This document shows, in pieces, positions 9,592 to 18,848 of a stretch of 64,000 nt of DNA. The stretch's first letter is position 1, and every line of letters begins with the position of its first letter. A model generated the notes under the pieces. That model was not told where the DNA came from and did not search any database. It saw only the letters and a program-made list of their open reading frames with translations. The DNA is from Sulfitobacter sp. 20_GPM-1509m (GTDB lineage: Bacteria; Pseudomonadota; Alphaproteobacteria; Rhodobacterales; Rhodobacteraceae), in NCBI RefSeq assembly GCF_000620505.1, contig NZ_JIBC01000004.1, positions 310,001-374,000 on the forward strand, read 5' to 3'. Both the position numbers and the translations under genes were made by a program.

Positions 9592-10552
9592 CGATGCGCG
9601 ACAGCCTATACATGCTGAAAATGCCCATACCCAGGCTGGCCACGGCCGCCATCGCCATGATCTGTCCGCGCGGGTCCGTGATCAGCGGGTTCAGATACCC
9701 GGGGTTCATGAAATAAAGCGTGACAGCGACCACGAAGGGCAGGCTGGACAGGATCACCGCGCTGACGCGTATCTCGGCGGTCAGTGCGGCGGCCTTCTTG
9801 CGCAGCTTTTTGCGCTCGCGCAGCAGTTCGGCGAGGTTTTCCAGTGTCTCAACCAGATTGCCGCCTGTTTCGGCCTGCAGGCTGGTGGCGACAGTGACGA
9901 AATGCGCCTCGGGCGAGCCAATCCGCTCTGCCATGCCGGTCAGCGCGCGGATCAGCGGCACACCCAGCTTCAGCTCTTCGCAGCAGCGCCTGAATTCGTC
10001 CTGCGCGATTCCGGTGGCGTGTTGGGCCACAACGCTCAGCGCTGCAGGGATCGGCTGGCCCGCGCGCAGGCCGCGTGCCAGAATGTCCAGACAGTCGGGC
10101 AAGGCTTCGTTGAAGCGGCGCACGCGCCGCGCGCTCAGGATGTCGAGAAAGACGTTAAAGACGAACCAGCCGGAACCGCCCCCCACGACCAGGGCCAGCG
10201 GCGGGGGCAGCAGCCCGATGCGCCAGACGCCCAAGGCCACACCCGCCGCGATCAGCACCATCAAACCGATGGCTGCGGCTGGCGTGATCTCGACCCCGGC
10301 TTCTTGCAGCCGCACCTCGAGCAGACCCATGATCCCGCCCCGCTTGCGGCGCAGTCCGCCCTTTTCGGCGGCTTGCGCGGCTTCGATCCGGCGCATCACC
10401 CGTGCAGAGGGCCTGCCGGGGTGATCGGTGCTGAACCGCACCAGCCGCGCGCGCCGGATGCGGCGGGACCGGTCGAGCAGGAGAAGGCCGGTGAACCCCA
10501 GACTGGTGCAGATCAGAAAGGTCAGCACGAAATATAGGGTGACGGGGCTCAT
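9584..10552 (-). CDS. tadB: TadB inner-membrane pilus platform protein
   Basis: 322 residues, also a type II secretion F protein. An N-terminal helix ([17 protein letters not shown]) precedes a basic linker, two membrane segments (about 95-140), the F domain with [19 protein letters not shown], and C-terminal helices ([20 protein letters not shown]). Adjacent TadB and TadC are the hallmark of Tad rather than type IV pilus systems, which have a single larger platform protein. ATGA overlap with tadA. Confidence 0.9.
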   Translation of the reverse strand: MSPVTLYFVLTFLICTSLGFTGLLLLDRSRRIRRARLVRFSTDHPGRPSARVMRRIEAAQAAEKGGLRRKRGGIMGLLEVRLQEAGVEITPAAAIGLMVLIAAGVALGVWRIGLLPPPLALVVGGGSGWFVFNVFLDILSARRVRRFNEALPDCLDILARGLRAGQPIPAALSVVAQHATGIAQDEFRRCCEELKLGVPLIRALTGMAERIGSPEAHFVTVATSLQAETGGNLVETLENLAELLRERKKLRKKAAALTAEIRVSAVILSSLPFVVAVTLYFMNPGYLNPLITDPRGQIMAMAAVASLGMGIFSMYRLSRIDV

Positions 10553-12093
10553 CCGTTGCCCACCAGAATGTCGCGAATTGCGTCGTCCAGACCGTGCTCT
10601 TTGGCGCGGTCGATAAAATGCGGCATGGTGCGGGTGCTCTGGAATTCTCCGACGATGTCTTCACCCACCCGCCCGTTGGCGCGTTTGAACACGAACAGTT
10701 CCTGCATGCTGATGGTGTTGCCTTCCATGCCCACGACTTCTGCAATCGAGGTCACCCGCCGCACCCCGTCGTGCATCCGCGAAATCTGGACAACCAGGTG
10801 CAGCGCCTCTTTCAGCTGGTCACGGACGAAGTCGGTCGACAGTTGCACCCCCGACATCGCGATCAGGTTCTCCATCCGCGTCAGCGCCTCGCGCGGGGTG
10901 TTGGCGTGCAGCGTGCTCATTGACCCGTCGTGGCCGGTGTTCATCGCTTGCAGCATGTCCAGCGCCTCGTCGCTGCGGACCTCGCCGATGATGATCCGGT
11001 CGGGCCGCATCCGCAGGGCGTTGCGGAACAGGTGCCGCATGGTGATCTCGCCCGTGCCTTCCAGCGTGGGCGGGCGCGTTTCCAGCCGCACGACGTGAGG
11101 CTGCTGCAAGCGCAGTTCGGCGGCGTCCTCGATGGTCACAATCCGCTCGTTCGCCGGAATTTCGCGCGACACGGCGTTCAGCATCGTCGTCTTGCCGGCC
11201 CCTGTGCCGCCCGAGAACAGGATGTTCAGCCGCAGATAGGCGGCAATCCTCAGCAGCTCGGCCATCTGCGGCGACAGGGTGTTGCGGCTGGCCAGATCGG
11301 CGAGCGTCAGGTCCTCTTTGGGGAACTTGCGGATCGTGATGGTCGGCCCGTCAACGGCGAGCGGCGGAATGGTCACGTTGATCCGGCTGCCATCCGCCAG
11401 GCGCGTATCGACCAGCGGCGTGCTTTCGTCGACGCGGCGCCCGGCGGCGGACACGATCCGGCTGGCGATGTTCATCACGTGCTGGTCGTCGCGGAACGAC
11501 ACGTCCGTCAGCTCAAGCTTGCCGCCGCGTTCGACATAGACCTTTTGCGGCCCGTTCACGAGGATGTCCGAAACATCATCATCCGCCAGCAGACGCTCCA
11601 GCGGGCCGAACCCCATCATGTCGTCGACCACATAGCCCACCAGATCGGCACTTTCCGCGCCGTTCAGTTCCAGCTTTTGCCGGGCGCAGATGCTGAGAAC
11701 CGCGTCGCGGATGGTGTCGCGCTGCGCCTCGTGGGGCAGTGCGGACAGGGCCTGAAGGTCCAGCAACGTCAGGGCTTCGGGCAGGATCAGGCGGCTGAGC
11801 GCGTTCAGACGCTTGGCAAATCCCGGCATATAGCTGGTCTTGGCAATGCGTTCGTTCGTGAGTGGTGGCGCCAGCGCCCCGGCCTGTGTCGAGGGTGCGA
11901 AATGCTGCAAGAGTTCGCGCTGCATCTCGCGCGGTACGGTTTGGCCGGTCTGGGTTTCGTACCAGTCAATTGCGCTGCTGATCTCGTGAAGCCCCACAGG
12001 TCCGCCACCCAGCGCAAGCTGGGACAGCCGCTCTTCGATGCTCGTGCGCAGACGGCTTGGGCTGATCAGGGGCAGGACCACGCTTTCAGGCAT
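10549..12093 (-). CDS. tadA: TadA/CpaF pilus assembly ATPase
   Basis: 514 residues. It has an N-terminal regulatory domain followed by a secretion ATPase core with Walker [10 protein letters not shown] (about residues 293-301), Walker B within [11 protein letters not shown], and the His-box-like [13 protein letters not shown]. It is a hexameric cytoplasmic motor that drives Flp pilin assembly and probably retraction through TadB and TadC. It overlaps tadZ by eight bases and tadB by four. Confidence 0.93.
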   Translation of the reverse strand: MPESVVLPLISPSRLRTSIEERLSQLALGGGPVGLHEISSAIDWYETQTGQTVPREMQRELLQHFAPSTQAGALAPPLTNERIAKTSYMPGFAKRLNALSRLILPEALTLLDLQALSALPHEAQRDTIRDAVLSICARQKLELNGAESADLVGYVVDDMMGFGPLERLLADDDVSDILVNGPQKVYVERGGKLELTDVSFRDDQHVMNIASRIVSAAGRRVDESTPLVDTRLADGSRINVTIPPLAVDGPTITIRKFPKEDLTLADLASRNTLSPQMAELLRIAAYLRLNILFSGGTGAGKTTMLNAVSREIPANERIVTIEDAAELRLQQPHVVRLETRPPTLEGTGEITMRHLFRNALRMRPDRIIIGEVRSDEALDMLQAMNTGHDGSMSTLHANTPREALTRMENLIAMSGVQLSTDFVRDQLKEALHLVVQISRMHDGVRRVTSIAEVVGMEGNTISMQELFVFKRANGRVGEDIVGEFQSTRTMPHFIDRAKEHGLDDAIRDILVGNG

Positions 12094-13327
12094 CCCGGCT
12101 CACCTTTTTCCTGCGCCAGAAGCCGCGCCTGGTTTCGGTGGGCTGGGACGCGGGCGTCTCCAGCCGCGTCAGCAGCTTTGCGACCGTTCGGGCATAGCTG
12201 CCACGGGCCGAGAGCCTTTGCAGCGGCTTGCCCTTGACCGAAGCGCGCGCCAGATCGGCGGCGCAATCCGGCAGCACCAGGTCGATCTCTCTGCCAAGTG
12301 CGGTGGAAATCTCGGATTTGCGCAGGCCCGCGTCACGGCGCGTCTGGGACATCACGCAGGACATACGCGGACCGTCGGCGCTGTCTCCGACGCGGTGCAT
12401 CAGCCTGCTGCCGCTGCGGATCGAGCCAAAGCCCGGACCCAAAACCAGAACCAGTTCGTCCAGACCGTCCGTCAGCCCCGGATTTTGCGCCAGAACCGTG
12501 CGGGGCAGGTCGATGATCACGGTGGGATAGTCTGCCCTGATCTTTTGCAGCAAGGCAGGCAGGCCCGCCTCGTAGGTCGGGATGCGCCCCGCTTCGCTGG
12601 CTTCGGCGGAATAGACCGACAGCCCCATCAGCGGCAGGGCCATCGTTGCGTTCAGAAACGTGTGGTCCACCCGCTCGGGCGCCAGCAGCGCCTCGAGCAG
12701 CCCCGGCGTGGTGTCGATGTCGAGATCAACCGCCAGAGAGCCAAAACCCAAGTCCGCATCTATCAACGCGACGTTGCCGTGAGTGTCGCGCGCCAAGGTG
12801 CCCGCAGCGGCGCGGTCCAGATAGCTGACCGCAAGATTGGTGGCCAGAACACTGGCCCCCACCCCGCCCGAAACCCCGCACACACCGATCACCCGCGAAC
12901 TGGCCACCGTCGGTGTGCGCGCCGCCTGGGTTTGTCCCAGCCCGAGGGCCACCTGTGTGTCCGCCTCGACCGGCAACACCAGATAATCGCGCGCCCCTGC
13001 CCCGATGTAACTTCTGTAGGTCTCGACGTCGTTCTGGCGCCCCAACAGGATCAGCCGGACCCCTTCGGCGGTCAACTCGGTGATCCCCGCCAGATTGGCC
13101 GCCTTGTCCTCGGACCCCAGCTCTGCCACCAGAATATCGCCAAAGCCCGTCATCCCCGCCAGCCGCGCCGCCGTGGCCAGCGTGCCGGAATGGCAGTTGA
13201 CGAAACAGTCGCGCCCGAGCTGGCGCTGGATCAGGTCCAGCGCCGCCTTGGCTTCTGTGGAACTGATGAAAGCCTCGACCTTGGTGGCGCTGTTGTGGGT
13301 GAGAACTGTGGTCAGGGGGCGGTTCAC
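12086..13327 (-). CDS. tadZ: TadZ/CpaE pilus localisation protein (MinD/ParA-like)
   Basis: 413 residues. The N-terminal 140 residues form a receiver-like domain lacking an obvious phospho-acceptor arrangement. The rest is a MinD/ParA-like domain. The P-loop is atypical: GVCGVSGGVGASVLATNLAV lacks the lysines of a normal KGGxGKT motif, a known feature of TadZ proteins. It is expected to bring the pilus machine to the cell pole. It follows cpaD after 21 bases. Confidence 0.88.
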   Translation of the reverse strand: MNRPLTTVLTHNSATKVEAFISSTEAKAALDLIQRQLGRDCFVNCHSGTLATAARLAGMTGFGDILVAELGSEDKAANLAGITELTAEGVRLILLGRQNDVETYRSYIGAGARDYLVLPVEADTQVALGLGQTQAARTPTVASSRVIGVCGVSGGVGASVLATNLAVSYLDRAAAGTLARDTHGNVALIDADLGFGSLAVDLDIDTTPGLLEALLAPERVDHTFLNATMALPLMGLSVYSAEASEAGRIPTYEAGLPALLQKIRADYPTVIIDLPRTVLAQNPGLTDGLDELVLVLGPGFGSIRSGSRLMHRVGDSADGPRMSCVMSQTRRDAGLRKSEISTALGREIDLVLPDCAADLARASVKGKPLQRLSARGSYARTVAKLLTRLETPASQPTETRRGFWRRKKVSRDA

Positions 13328-13348
13328 ATCACTCTCCTTGCTCGGGCG

Positions 13349-13894
13349 TCATTGCGGCGCAAGTCTGGCGGTTTCCGCCGGGGCCAGGACATCGCCCGGC
13401 TCGTGGATCATCACCGCAAGGTTGATCGCGTTCGCACAGCCCAGATCCTCGACACCCGGCTGGCACGCGACGCGGACCCCTTTGGCACGGACCACACGGA
13501 TCAGGCCGGTTTGCTGCCGCACGGTCGGATGTGTCGAAAAACTCTGGTCCATGCCGATGCGGATACGCGACGGAACGCGCGCAAAGACGGCGTGCATCGT
13601 CTGGACGCGTCCCGCATCGGTCTTGGGCGATCCGCTGGTGGGAATGGTCACGATCACCGCGTCCCCCCCGCGCAAGGCATTGCGGGACAGAAAGCTGTTG
13701 ATGGCGGCGCGTTCCGATCCCGACAGGGACGCGGATTTGGCGGCAAAGCGGTATTGATGCTGCGCCTCGACATAGGGGGCGGACAACCTGTCAACGACAC
13801 CGACACTTGGCTGGGGCGTGCTGCACGCCGACAGGACGGTGTTTGCGGCCAAGAGGGCGATTGCGACGCCGCGGGATGAAAATTGCATGATCAT
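13349..13894 (-). CDS. cpaD: CpaD-type pilus lipoprotein
   Basis: 181 residues with a lipoprotein signal (VAIALLAANTVLSACS). The body resembles CpaD (SGSERAAINSFLSRNALRGGD, and the CQPGVEDLGCANAINLAVMI region with paired cysteines). By family it is an outer-membrane pilus biogenesis protein acting with the CpaC secretin. The ATG at 13894 overlaps the cpaC stop; an ATG at 13888 is also possible. No Shine-Dalgarno is visible, so translation probably depends on coupling to cpaC. Confidence 0.85.
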   Translation of the reverse strand: MIMQFSSRGVAIALLAANTVLSACSTPQPSVGVVDRLSAPYVEAQHQYRFAAKSASLSGSERAAINSFLSRNALRGGDAVIVTIPTSGSPKTDAGRVQTMHAVFARVPSRIRIGMDQSFSTHPTVRQQTGLIRVVRAKGVRVACQPGVEDLGCANAINLAVMIHEPGDVLAPAETARLAPQ

Positions 13895-15246
13895 TGAAGG
13901 AGAAGCCCCGCTTTGCCGTTGATGCCCTTGACCGAAACCGACCCACGACCATCGTCAGGCGCACCAAAGGTCAGCTCGCCCCCGATGGTGCGGCTTACCC
14001 GGTCTGCGGGTGCGAATTTGTCCAGCGGTGTCTTGAACTTGCCCGGCGCGCCGGGGGTGACCAGATAGGGGGTGACGATGATGACAAGCTCGGTCTCTCC
14101 CTTTTGAAAGCTGGTGGACCGGAACAGCGCGCCCAAGAGGGGAATTTCGCCCAGACCGGGGATCTGCTTGATGTTCTGCTGCGACGTGGCCTTGAACAGG
14201 CCCGCAATCGCAAAGCTCTGGCCGCTGCTGACCTCGATCGTCGTGGCGGCGCTGCGTTCAAGGATCAGGGGCAGGTTCTGCAGGTCGGTCGTGCTGCCCT
14301 TGGAGAAGTCCAGTTCGCGAATCTTGGTGTTCACGACCAGCTTGATCTTGTCCGAGCGCTGCACTTCCGGCTCGAAGTCCAGTTCGACGCCGAAAGGTTC
14401 AAAGACCACGCGCACCTCGCCGTCGCCCGACTGGGTTTGATAGGGAAAGCGCCCGCCGGCCAGGAACGACGCCTTGTCACCGGAGCGCGCGGTCAGGTTC
14501 GGCTCGGACAGGATGGTCACCAGCCCCTCGTTCATCAGCGCCTCGAGCGTCACCCCCTGAAGCGAGCTGCCCACGGTGAACTGCGACGCCAGCGAATAGC
14601 CCCCCGCGACCGACGTGCCGCCCGTCAGCCCGTTGCCCGACAGCGATGTCCAGTCGGTGCCAAGATCCTCGGTCACGGTGCGCGACACCTCGGCAATCTT
14701 GACCTGAAGGTTGACCTGGGGCGGCGTGTTCAGCGAAAGGCCGTTGACGACCGGCACAGCATCGCCTGCCAGCCGTTGCACCACGTTCTGAACCTGTTCC
14801 GCATCGCTGATGGTGCCGACACGACCGGTCAGGACCAATGCGCCGTCGACCTCGACAACGGAAAAGGCCCCCCCCTGAACCGACGCGTGGGCGGCACTGT
14901 TCAACGCTTTGACATTTGTCGAGACCTTGACCGAACTGGCGACCGACACCTCGTCATTGTCGTCGATGACGAACAAGGTCGTCTCGCCCATGGCCTTGCC
15001 GTAGATATACAGCAGGTTGGACGACTTGATCTCGACATCTGCGATCTCGGGGTCGGCCAGGAACACGGTTTGCGACGGTGTATCAAGCTTTAGCAGCTTG
15101 CCCTCGCCCGCAAACAGGCTGACCGGGCGGCCGGTGGCTTCGATCAGGGTCTGGGCGGGCATTGCGGTGGGCAGAGCAAGGGCACCGGACCCCAAAAGGA
15201 AAATCGTTAAAAACTTGGCGGGTGTGGGCAGCACTCGTGACAGCAT
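13891..15246 (-). CDS. cpaC: CpaC/RcpA outer-membrane secretin of the Tad pilus
   Basis: 451 residues with a signal peptide (FLLGSGALALPTAMPAQ). Next are a pilus formation N-terminal domain (GEGKLLKLDTPSQTVFLADPEIADVEI), a BON-like segment (about 125-170) and a C-terminal secretin barrel domain (VNLQVKIAEVSR, VTILSEPNLTARSG, TELVIIVTPYLV). It forms the outer-membrane channel through which Flp pili leave the cell. Confidence 0.92.
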   Translation of the reverse strand: MLSRVLPTPAKFLTIFLLGSGALALPTAMPAQTLIEATGRPVSLFAGEGKLLKLDTPSQTVFLADPEIADVEIKSSNLLYIYGKAMGETTLFVIDDNDEVSVASSVKVSTNVKALNSAAHASVQGGAFSVVEVDGALVLTGRVGTISDAEQVQNVVQRLAGDAVPVVNGLSLNTPPQVNLQVKIAEVSRTVTEDLGTDWTSLSGNGLTGGTSVAGGYSLASQFTVGSSLQGVTLEALMNEGLVTILSEPNLTARSGDKASFLAGGRFPYQTQSGDGEVRVVFEPFGVELDFEPEVQRSDKIKLVVNTKIRELDFSKGSTTDLQNLPLILERSAATTIEVSSGQSFAIAGLFKATSQQNIKQIPGLGEIPLLGALFRSTSFQKGETELVIIVTPYLVTPGAPGKFKTPLDKFAPADRVSRTIGGELTFGAPDDGRGSVSVKGINGKAGLLLQ

Positions 15247-15266
15247 GGGGGTCCTAGTGAATTTAG

Positions 15267-16187
15267 CTACGGATCTGTACCCGCAGCAGCTGGGGGGAGG
15301 TTTTGCGGGACGGGTTCCTGCATCGAAATGATCTGGTCCTTGCGCCCCGAACTGCCGCGGATGATACGGACGCTGGGCGGCGCGGGTGGCGGTGCAGCGC
15401 GTTGCGCCGGAAGGCCGGAAATCTGTGTGGACAGCATGGGCGCATCGTCGACGATCATCGGCATGTCGTCGTTGCTCTGATCGCTGAGCACCAGGATGAG
15501 ATCACCGGTGTGTCTGGCCAAAGTCAGCATTTTTGCGCCCTCGGGGTGCAGCTCCAGCGTGATCGCACGCGGCAGGGCGGCGTTGGATTGTCCTGCCGGC
15601 TGGTCTGTTCCGATCACGCGCACATTGCGCAAAACCGTGCGGACGGCGCGGACCCCGTCAGAGCTGTTGTAGGACACCATCACGTCAATCTTGTCCTGCA
15701 CGCCAATCAGCCCGGCAACGGCCGTTTCGCCGGTCAATGGCAGAGCAATCGCGCGCATGCCCGGTCGAAGCGATTCTGACGGGCCAGTGGGCTCAATCGT
15801 GGGTATGACTTGTTCCTGCACAACCTCAGGGTGTTTTTCTTCTTTAACGAGAAGATCCGCTTTGACGAATGGTGTGCCGCCGGGAATGGTCCTATTGGTG
15901 GAAACCTTCACCAAAGCCTCGCGGTTTTCTGGCGTGTCCGCAATAAGGTCTTTTCCGGCCTGATCTATTTCCATTTTAACAGGTATTAAAATATCTGCGG
16001 AAATAGACGCCCCCAATTCTATTGTTTGATTTGAGAACAAATAGGCCTCTTTCGGCACAACAGGAACAACCGTTGCAGCGACCGCCCTTGGGGGCGTTGG
16101 TTCAGGCGTATTGTTCGCCTGAACGCCGACCCATGCGACACCGGATGCAAGCACCAAGGAGATCAATATCACAGTAAACGTGCGCAT
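15267..16187 (-). CDS. cpaB: CpaB/RcpC pilus assembly protein
   Basis: 306 residues with an N-terminal membrane anchor (FTVILISLVLASGVAWVGV), a Pro/Thr-rich linker and a SAF/CpaB domain (AYLFSNQTIELGASISADILIPV...). The domain includes MRAIALPLTGETAVAGLIGVQDKIDVMVSY, typical of Flp pilus CpaB. It is periplasmic and probably contacts the secretin. It sits between flp and cpaC with a 20-base gap to cpaC. Confidence 0.9.
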   Translation of the reverse strand: MRTFTVILISLVLASGVAWVGVQANNTPEPTPPRAVAATVVPVVPKEAYLFSNQTIELGASISADILIPVKMEIDQAGKDLIADTPENREALVKVSTNRTIPGGTPFVKADLLVKEEKHPEVVQEQVIPTIEPTGPSESLRPGMRAIALPLTGETAVAGLIGVQDKIDVMVSYNSSDGVRAVRTVLRNVRVIGTDQPAGQSNAALPRAITLELHPEGAKMLTLARHTGDLILVLSDQSNDDMPMIVDDAPMLSTQISGLPAQRAAPPPAPPSVRIIRGSSGRKDQIISMQEPVPQNLPPAAAGTDP

Positions 16188-16211
16188 TTAGATCACCAAA
16201 GTTGTTGAGGT

Positions 16212-16406
16212 TTACTCCGGGGCAACGATCCCGGCACCTGTCAGCGAAGTGCTTACAGTTGTAAACCCAGTGTTAACCTGGCCACCAAGTGTCGCAATTG
16301 TGGCAACGATAACCGCCGCAATCAAAGCAGCGAACAGACCGTATTCAATTGCTGTTGCGCCATCTTCGTCGCGTGCGAACTTTTTGATAAACTTAAAAGC
16401 CGTCAT
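16212..16406 (-). CDS. flp: Flp/Fap-type major pilin
   Basis: 64 residues. After a short basic leader (MTAFKFIKKFARDEDG) comes the Flp motif G16/ATAIEY, with cleavage after Gly16 and Glu and Tyr at mature positions 5 and 6. The hydrophobic helix GLFAALIAAVIVATIATLG follows. The ATG at 16406 is chosen because GAGG lies nine bases upstream; ATGs at 16412 and 16430 lack a properly spaced site. It is the pilus subunit and heads the tad operon. Its prepilin peptidase (TadV/CpaA) is not in this window. Confidence 0.92.
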   Translation of the reverse strand: MTAFKFIKKFARDEDGATAIEYGLFAALIAAVIVATIATLGGQVNTGFTTVSTSLTGAGIVAPE

Positions 16407-16842
16407 GATCATTAACCTCACTTTTCTCATGTGTTCAGAAGCAGGAGGATACCAATTCGGATGCTTATTGCTTATCGGCAATTCCCCGCTCATCCAACTA
16501 AAGGCACAACTTAAACGGTATCGCAACAACTAATGTTGTCACAATCAAAAAAATACAGACTTTTGATTTCTTTTGCGCGTTTTTGCATCTACTTAATATA
16601 CTTAAGTATAATTGAGAATTATACTTAAGTATATTATATTATATCTAAAGAATTATCCTTTTTGAGCGCAATTCACTCATTCCAAGGATCTGCAGCGGAA
16701 ATAAACTGTGTCGCTTTCAAATTTCGTCTTGCCTGACCTTGCCAGATCCCGCTCCCCTGCCCTCGTGCGGCGGCGGTTGATAAGATGCGGAAGGGCGGAT
16801 TTTATGCGATCAAACGCCCCCATCCGCTTCCCTGAACGATGA
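16407..16842. other. AT-rich promoter region between flp and the glycosyltransferase operon
   Basis: 436 bases without a supported gene. The part next to flp (about 16500-16660) is far more AT-rich than the window and carries the double palindrome at 16594-16636. The part near 16660-16842 returns to normal composition and holds imperfect inverted repeats after the glycosyltransferase stop, which could end that leftward operon. A 60-codon frame at 16677-16859 overlaps the glycosyltransferase end and lacks support. Confidence 0.6.
16594..16636. promoter_or_regulatory. Nested double palindrome upstream of flp (candidate operator)
   Basis: Two copies of the perfect 14-bp palindrome TATACTTAAGTATA (16597-16610 and 16620-16633), centres 23 bp apart. 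They lie inside a larger inverted repeat with 20-bp arms (16594-16613 and 16617-16636) around GAG. Two helical turns between sites suggests cooperative binding of a dimeric regulator. The flp start is about 190 bp away. Confidence 0.6.
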
Positions 16843-17832
16843 TCAACCCAATCGGGCACGGTTCAGAAGAGCGATCCAGGCGGCTTCAAAGATATGCTCG
16901 GGCAACTCGGAAGTTGCCGCATTGGGCCGGTCGGTCGGTGCGTTCGCATCCGTCAGGTTTTCCAATGCCTCCTGCCAGCTCCGCAAATCTTGAACCGCAA
17001 CCTCCCGGGCTCCGTTCGGTATATGGTCTGACAGTCCGTCAATGCCGTTGACCAGCAGAGGCCGTTGCGCGGCAAGTGCCTCGATTGCGACCAGACCGTA
17101 GGCCTCCCAGCGCGAGGGCATGGCGACGGCGTCAACGGCGGTCATGGCGGCGACCGGGTCGGGCGCGAAGCCTTTGAACCGGATCCGCGAGTCGTCTTCA
17201 GCCAAAGCGCGCAGACTGCCCTCTTGCGCACCCTCACCGTAGATGTGCAGCGCGATGTCGGGGTTCGTTGTCCGGCGGAACGCCCGCACCAGAATGTCGA
17301 ACCCCTTTTGATCGTCCAGCCGGCCAATCGCGCCGATCACGCGCACAGGGCCCGCAGGCGCCGCCAATGCGCGAAAGGCGGACAGGTCCACGCAGGACTG
17401 GATCACAGACAAGGCGGCAGGTTTGACCGCGCCGGTTCCCACCAGCCATGCGCCCTGGGCGTGGCTGACGGCAACCACGTGGTTGAACAGCGCATAGGCG
17501 GTGCGCAGCAGCGTTGCAAAGCGGCCCTTGCGGGTCACGTTGTGACGGGTGAAATGGTCGGTATAGCTGTGCTCGACATGGATCAGCGGGGTGCGCGGAT
17601 GCATCAGGCGCAAGGCCACCAGCATGGGCAGCGCACGCCAGCTGATAGCCAGATGCGACACGATCACATCGGCATCCAGACGCGCGGACAGCAGGCTGCC
17701 GCGTTTGACGCAGCGCAGGCTGTGGTCTGCCTGTTCTGCCAAGGCGGGTGCGGTCAGGATGTGGTCCAGAACGCGCATCACCCCGCCGGCCGTGGTATCA
17801 TCCACCAGATGCAGAACCCGCAGCCGGGTCAT
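16843..17832 (-). CDS. Glycosyltransferase family 4 protein
   Basis: 329 residues, GT-B fold. The C-terminal GT4 domain has GAIGRLDDQKGFDILVRAF, the donor-site LHIYGEGAQEGSL and the E-x7-E type motif PSRWEAYGLVAIEALAAQ. The N-terminal domain (HLVDDTTAGGVMRVLDHIL) is the acceptor side. It is cytoplasmic and adds a sugar to the growing lipid-linked polysaccharide repeat unit. ATGA overlap with the upstream GT2 gene. Donor and acceptor sugars are unknown. Confidence 0.85.
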   Translation of the reverse strand: MTRLRVLHLVDDTTAGGVMRVLDHILTAPALAEQADHSLRCVKRGSLLSARLDADVIVSHLAISWRALPMLVALRLMHPRTPLIHVEHSYTDHFTRHNVTRKGRFATLLRTAYALFNHVVAVSHAQGAWLVGTGAVKPAALSVIQSCVDLSAFRALAAPAGPVRVIGAIGRLDDQKGFDILVRAFRRTTNPDIALHIYGEGAQEGSLRALAEDDSRIRFKGFAPDPVAAMTAVDAVAMPSRWEAYGLVAIEALAAQRPLLVNGIDGLSDHIPNGAREVAVQDLRSWQEALENLTDANAPTDRPNAATSELPEHIFEAAWIALLNRARLG

Positions 17833-18827
17833 TGAACCGCGCCTGTCGGGCGCAGCCTGCGCGCCAGCGTCATTGCGTTGCGCAGCGCGGTGCCGCCAAA
17901 GGCGGACAGTGCCGCGCTGGCCGCGAGGGTGACAACGGATTTCACCGGCTCTTCGACCAGCGGCAGGCGGGACTGTGCGACCCAGGCGCGGCTGAGGGTC
18001 TGCGCGCGCGGCGCGTCCAGATCGCTGATCGCGCGGCGGCACAGATAGCGCAACTGGTAGGCGCGGGCGGCGGGCGTGTTGACGGTGAAAAAGGCCGGGT
18101 TCAGCGGCGTCAGCTTCTCTACCATCCGTTCCCATGCAGCAAGCTGACGGTCGGTGGCCGCAGACAGACCGCCTGCGTTGATGCGGTAGCGGGTCAACAG
18201 GCCCGGCACGCCCTCGAACGCCCAGTCGGTGGTCAGCGCGATGCGCAGCCAGCATTCGATGTCTTCGGACTGGCGAAAGGTTTCGTCAAAGTACCAGTCG
18301 CGCACTGTCTCGTGACGCGGGCGATAGGCGATTTGGTCCAGCACCGAGCGACGGATCACCGGGGCCGAGCCGTTGCCGATGGGGTTCCGCTTGAAGATAT
18401 GGCTGGCGGTGACATCGTGCAGGCGCGGGCGCTGTGCCTGACCGGTCAGCGCACCGTTGTCGTCCATCAGGGCCGAGCCGGAGTAGCTGATGCCGACCTG
18501 AGGGTTGGCCTGAAGATGCGCCACGTGGCGGGCCAGTTTCTGCGGTTCCCACAGATCGTCGGCGTCGCAAAAGCCGATGACGTCGCCGCGTGCTGCGGCA
18601 ATGCCGGTGTTGCGCGCACCTGCAAGGCCGCGATTGGCCTGACGTATCACGCGGACACGCGGGTCGGCGGCAAATTGGGCGGCAATTCCGGGTGTGCAGT
18701 CGGTCGAACCGTCATCGACGATGATGACTTCGTAGCTGGCGTAGGTCTGTGCCAGCAGCGCTGCCAGTGTTTCGCGCATGGTCGACTGCACGTTGAAGGC
18801 GGGCATGATGATGGATGCAAAGGTCAT
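17829..18827 (-). CDS. Glycosyltransferase family 2 protein
   Basis: 332 residues. The GT-A fold is clear: SIIMPAFNVQSTMRETLAAL at the N-terminus, VIIVDDGSTDCTPGIAA, and the metal-binding GFCDADDLWEPQKLA. The C-terminal third is variable. It is in the same leftward operon as the second GT2, the flippase and the GT4, so it probably builds the exopolysaccharide repeat unit. Confidence 0.85.
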   Translation of the reverse strand: MTFASIIMPAFNVQSTMRETLAALLAQTYASYEVIIVDDGSTDCTPGIAAQFAADPRVRVIRQANRGLAGARNTGIAAARGDVIGFCDADDLWEPQKLARHVAHLQANPQVGISYSGSALMDDNGALTGQAQRPRLHDVTASHIFKRNPIGNGSAPVIRRSVLDQIAYRPRHETVRDWYFDETFRQSEDIECWLRIALTTDWAFEGVPGLLTRYRINAGGLSAATDRQLAAWERMVEKLTPLNPAFFTVNTPAARAYQLRYLCRRAISDLDAPRAQTLSRAWVAQSRLPLVEEPVKSVVTLAASAALSAFGGTALRNAMTLARRLRPTGAVQ

Positions 18828-18848
18828 GGCAGGGCTTTCGGATGAATT

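Noticed and set aside
16677-16859. 60-codon leftward frame after the GT4 gene
   Set aside because: It overlaps the GT4 gene end, has no convincing binding site and no recognisable product.
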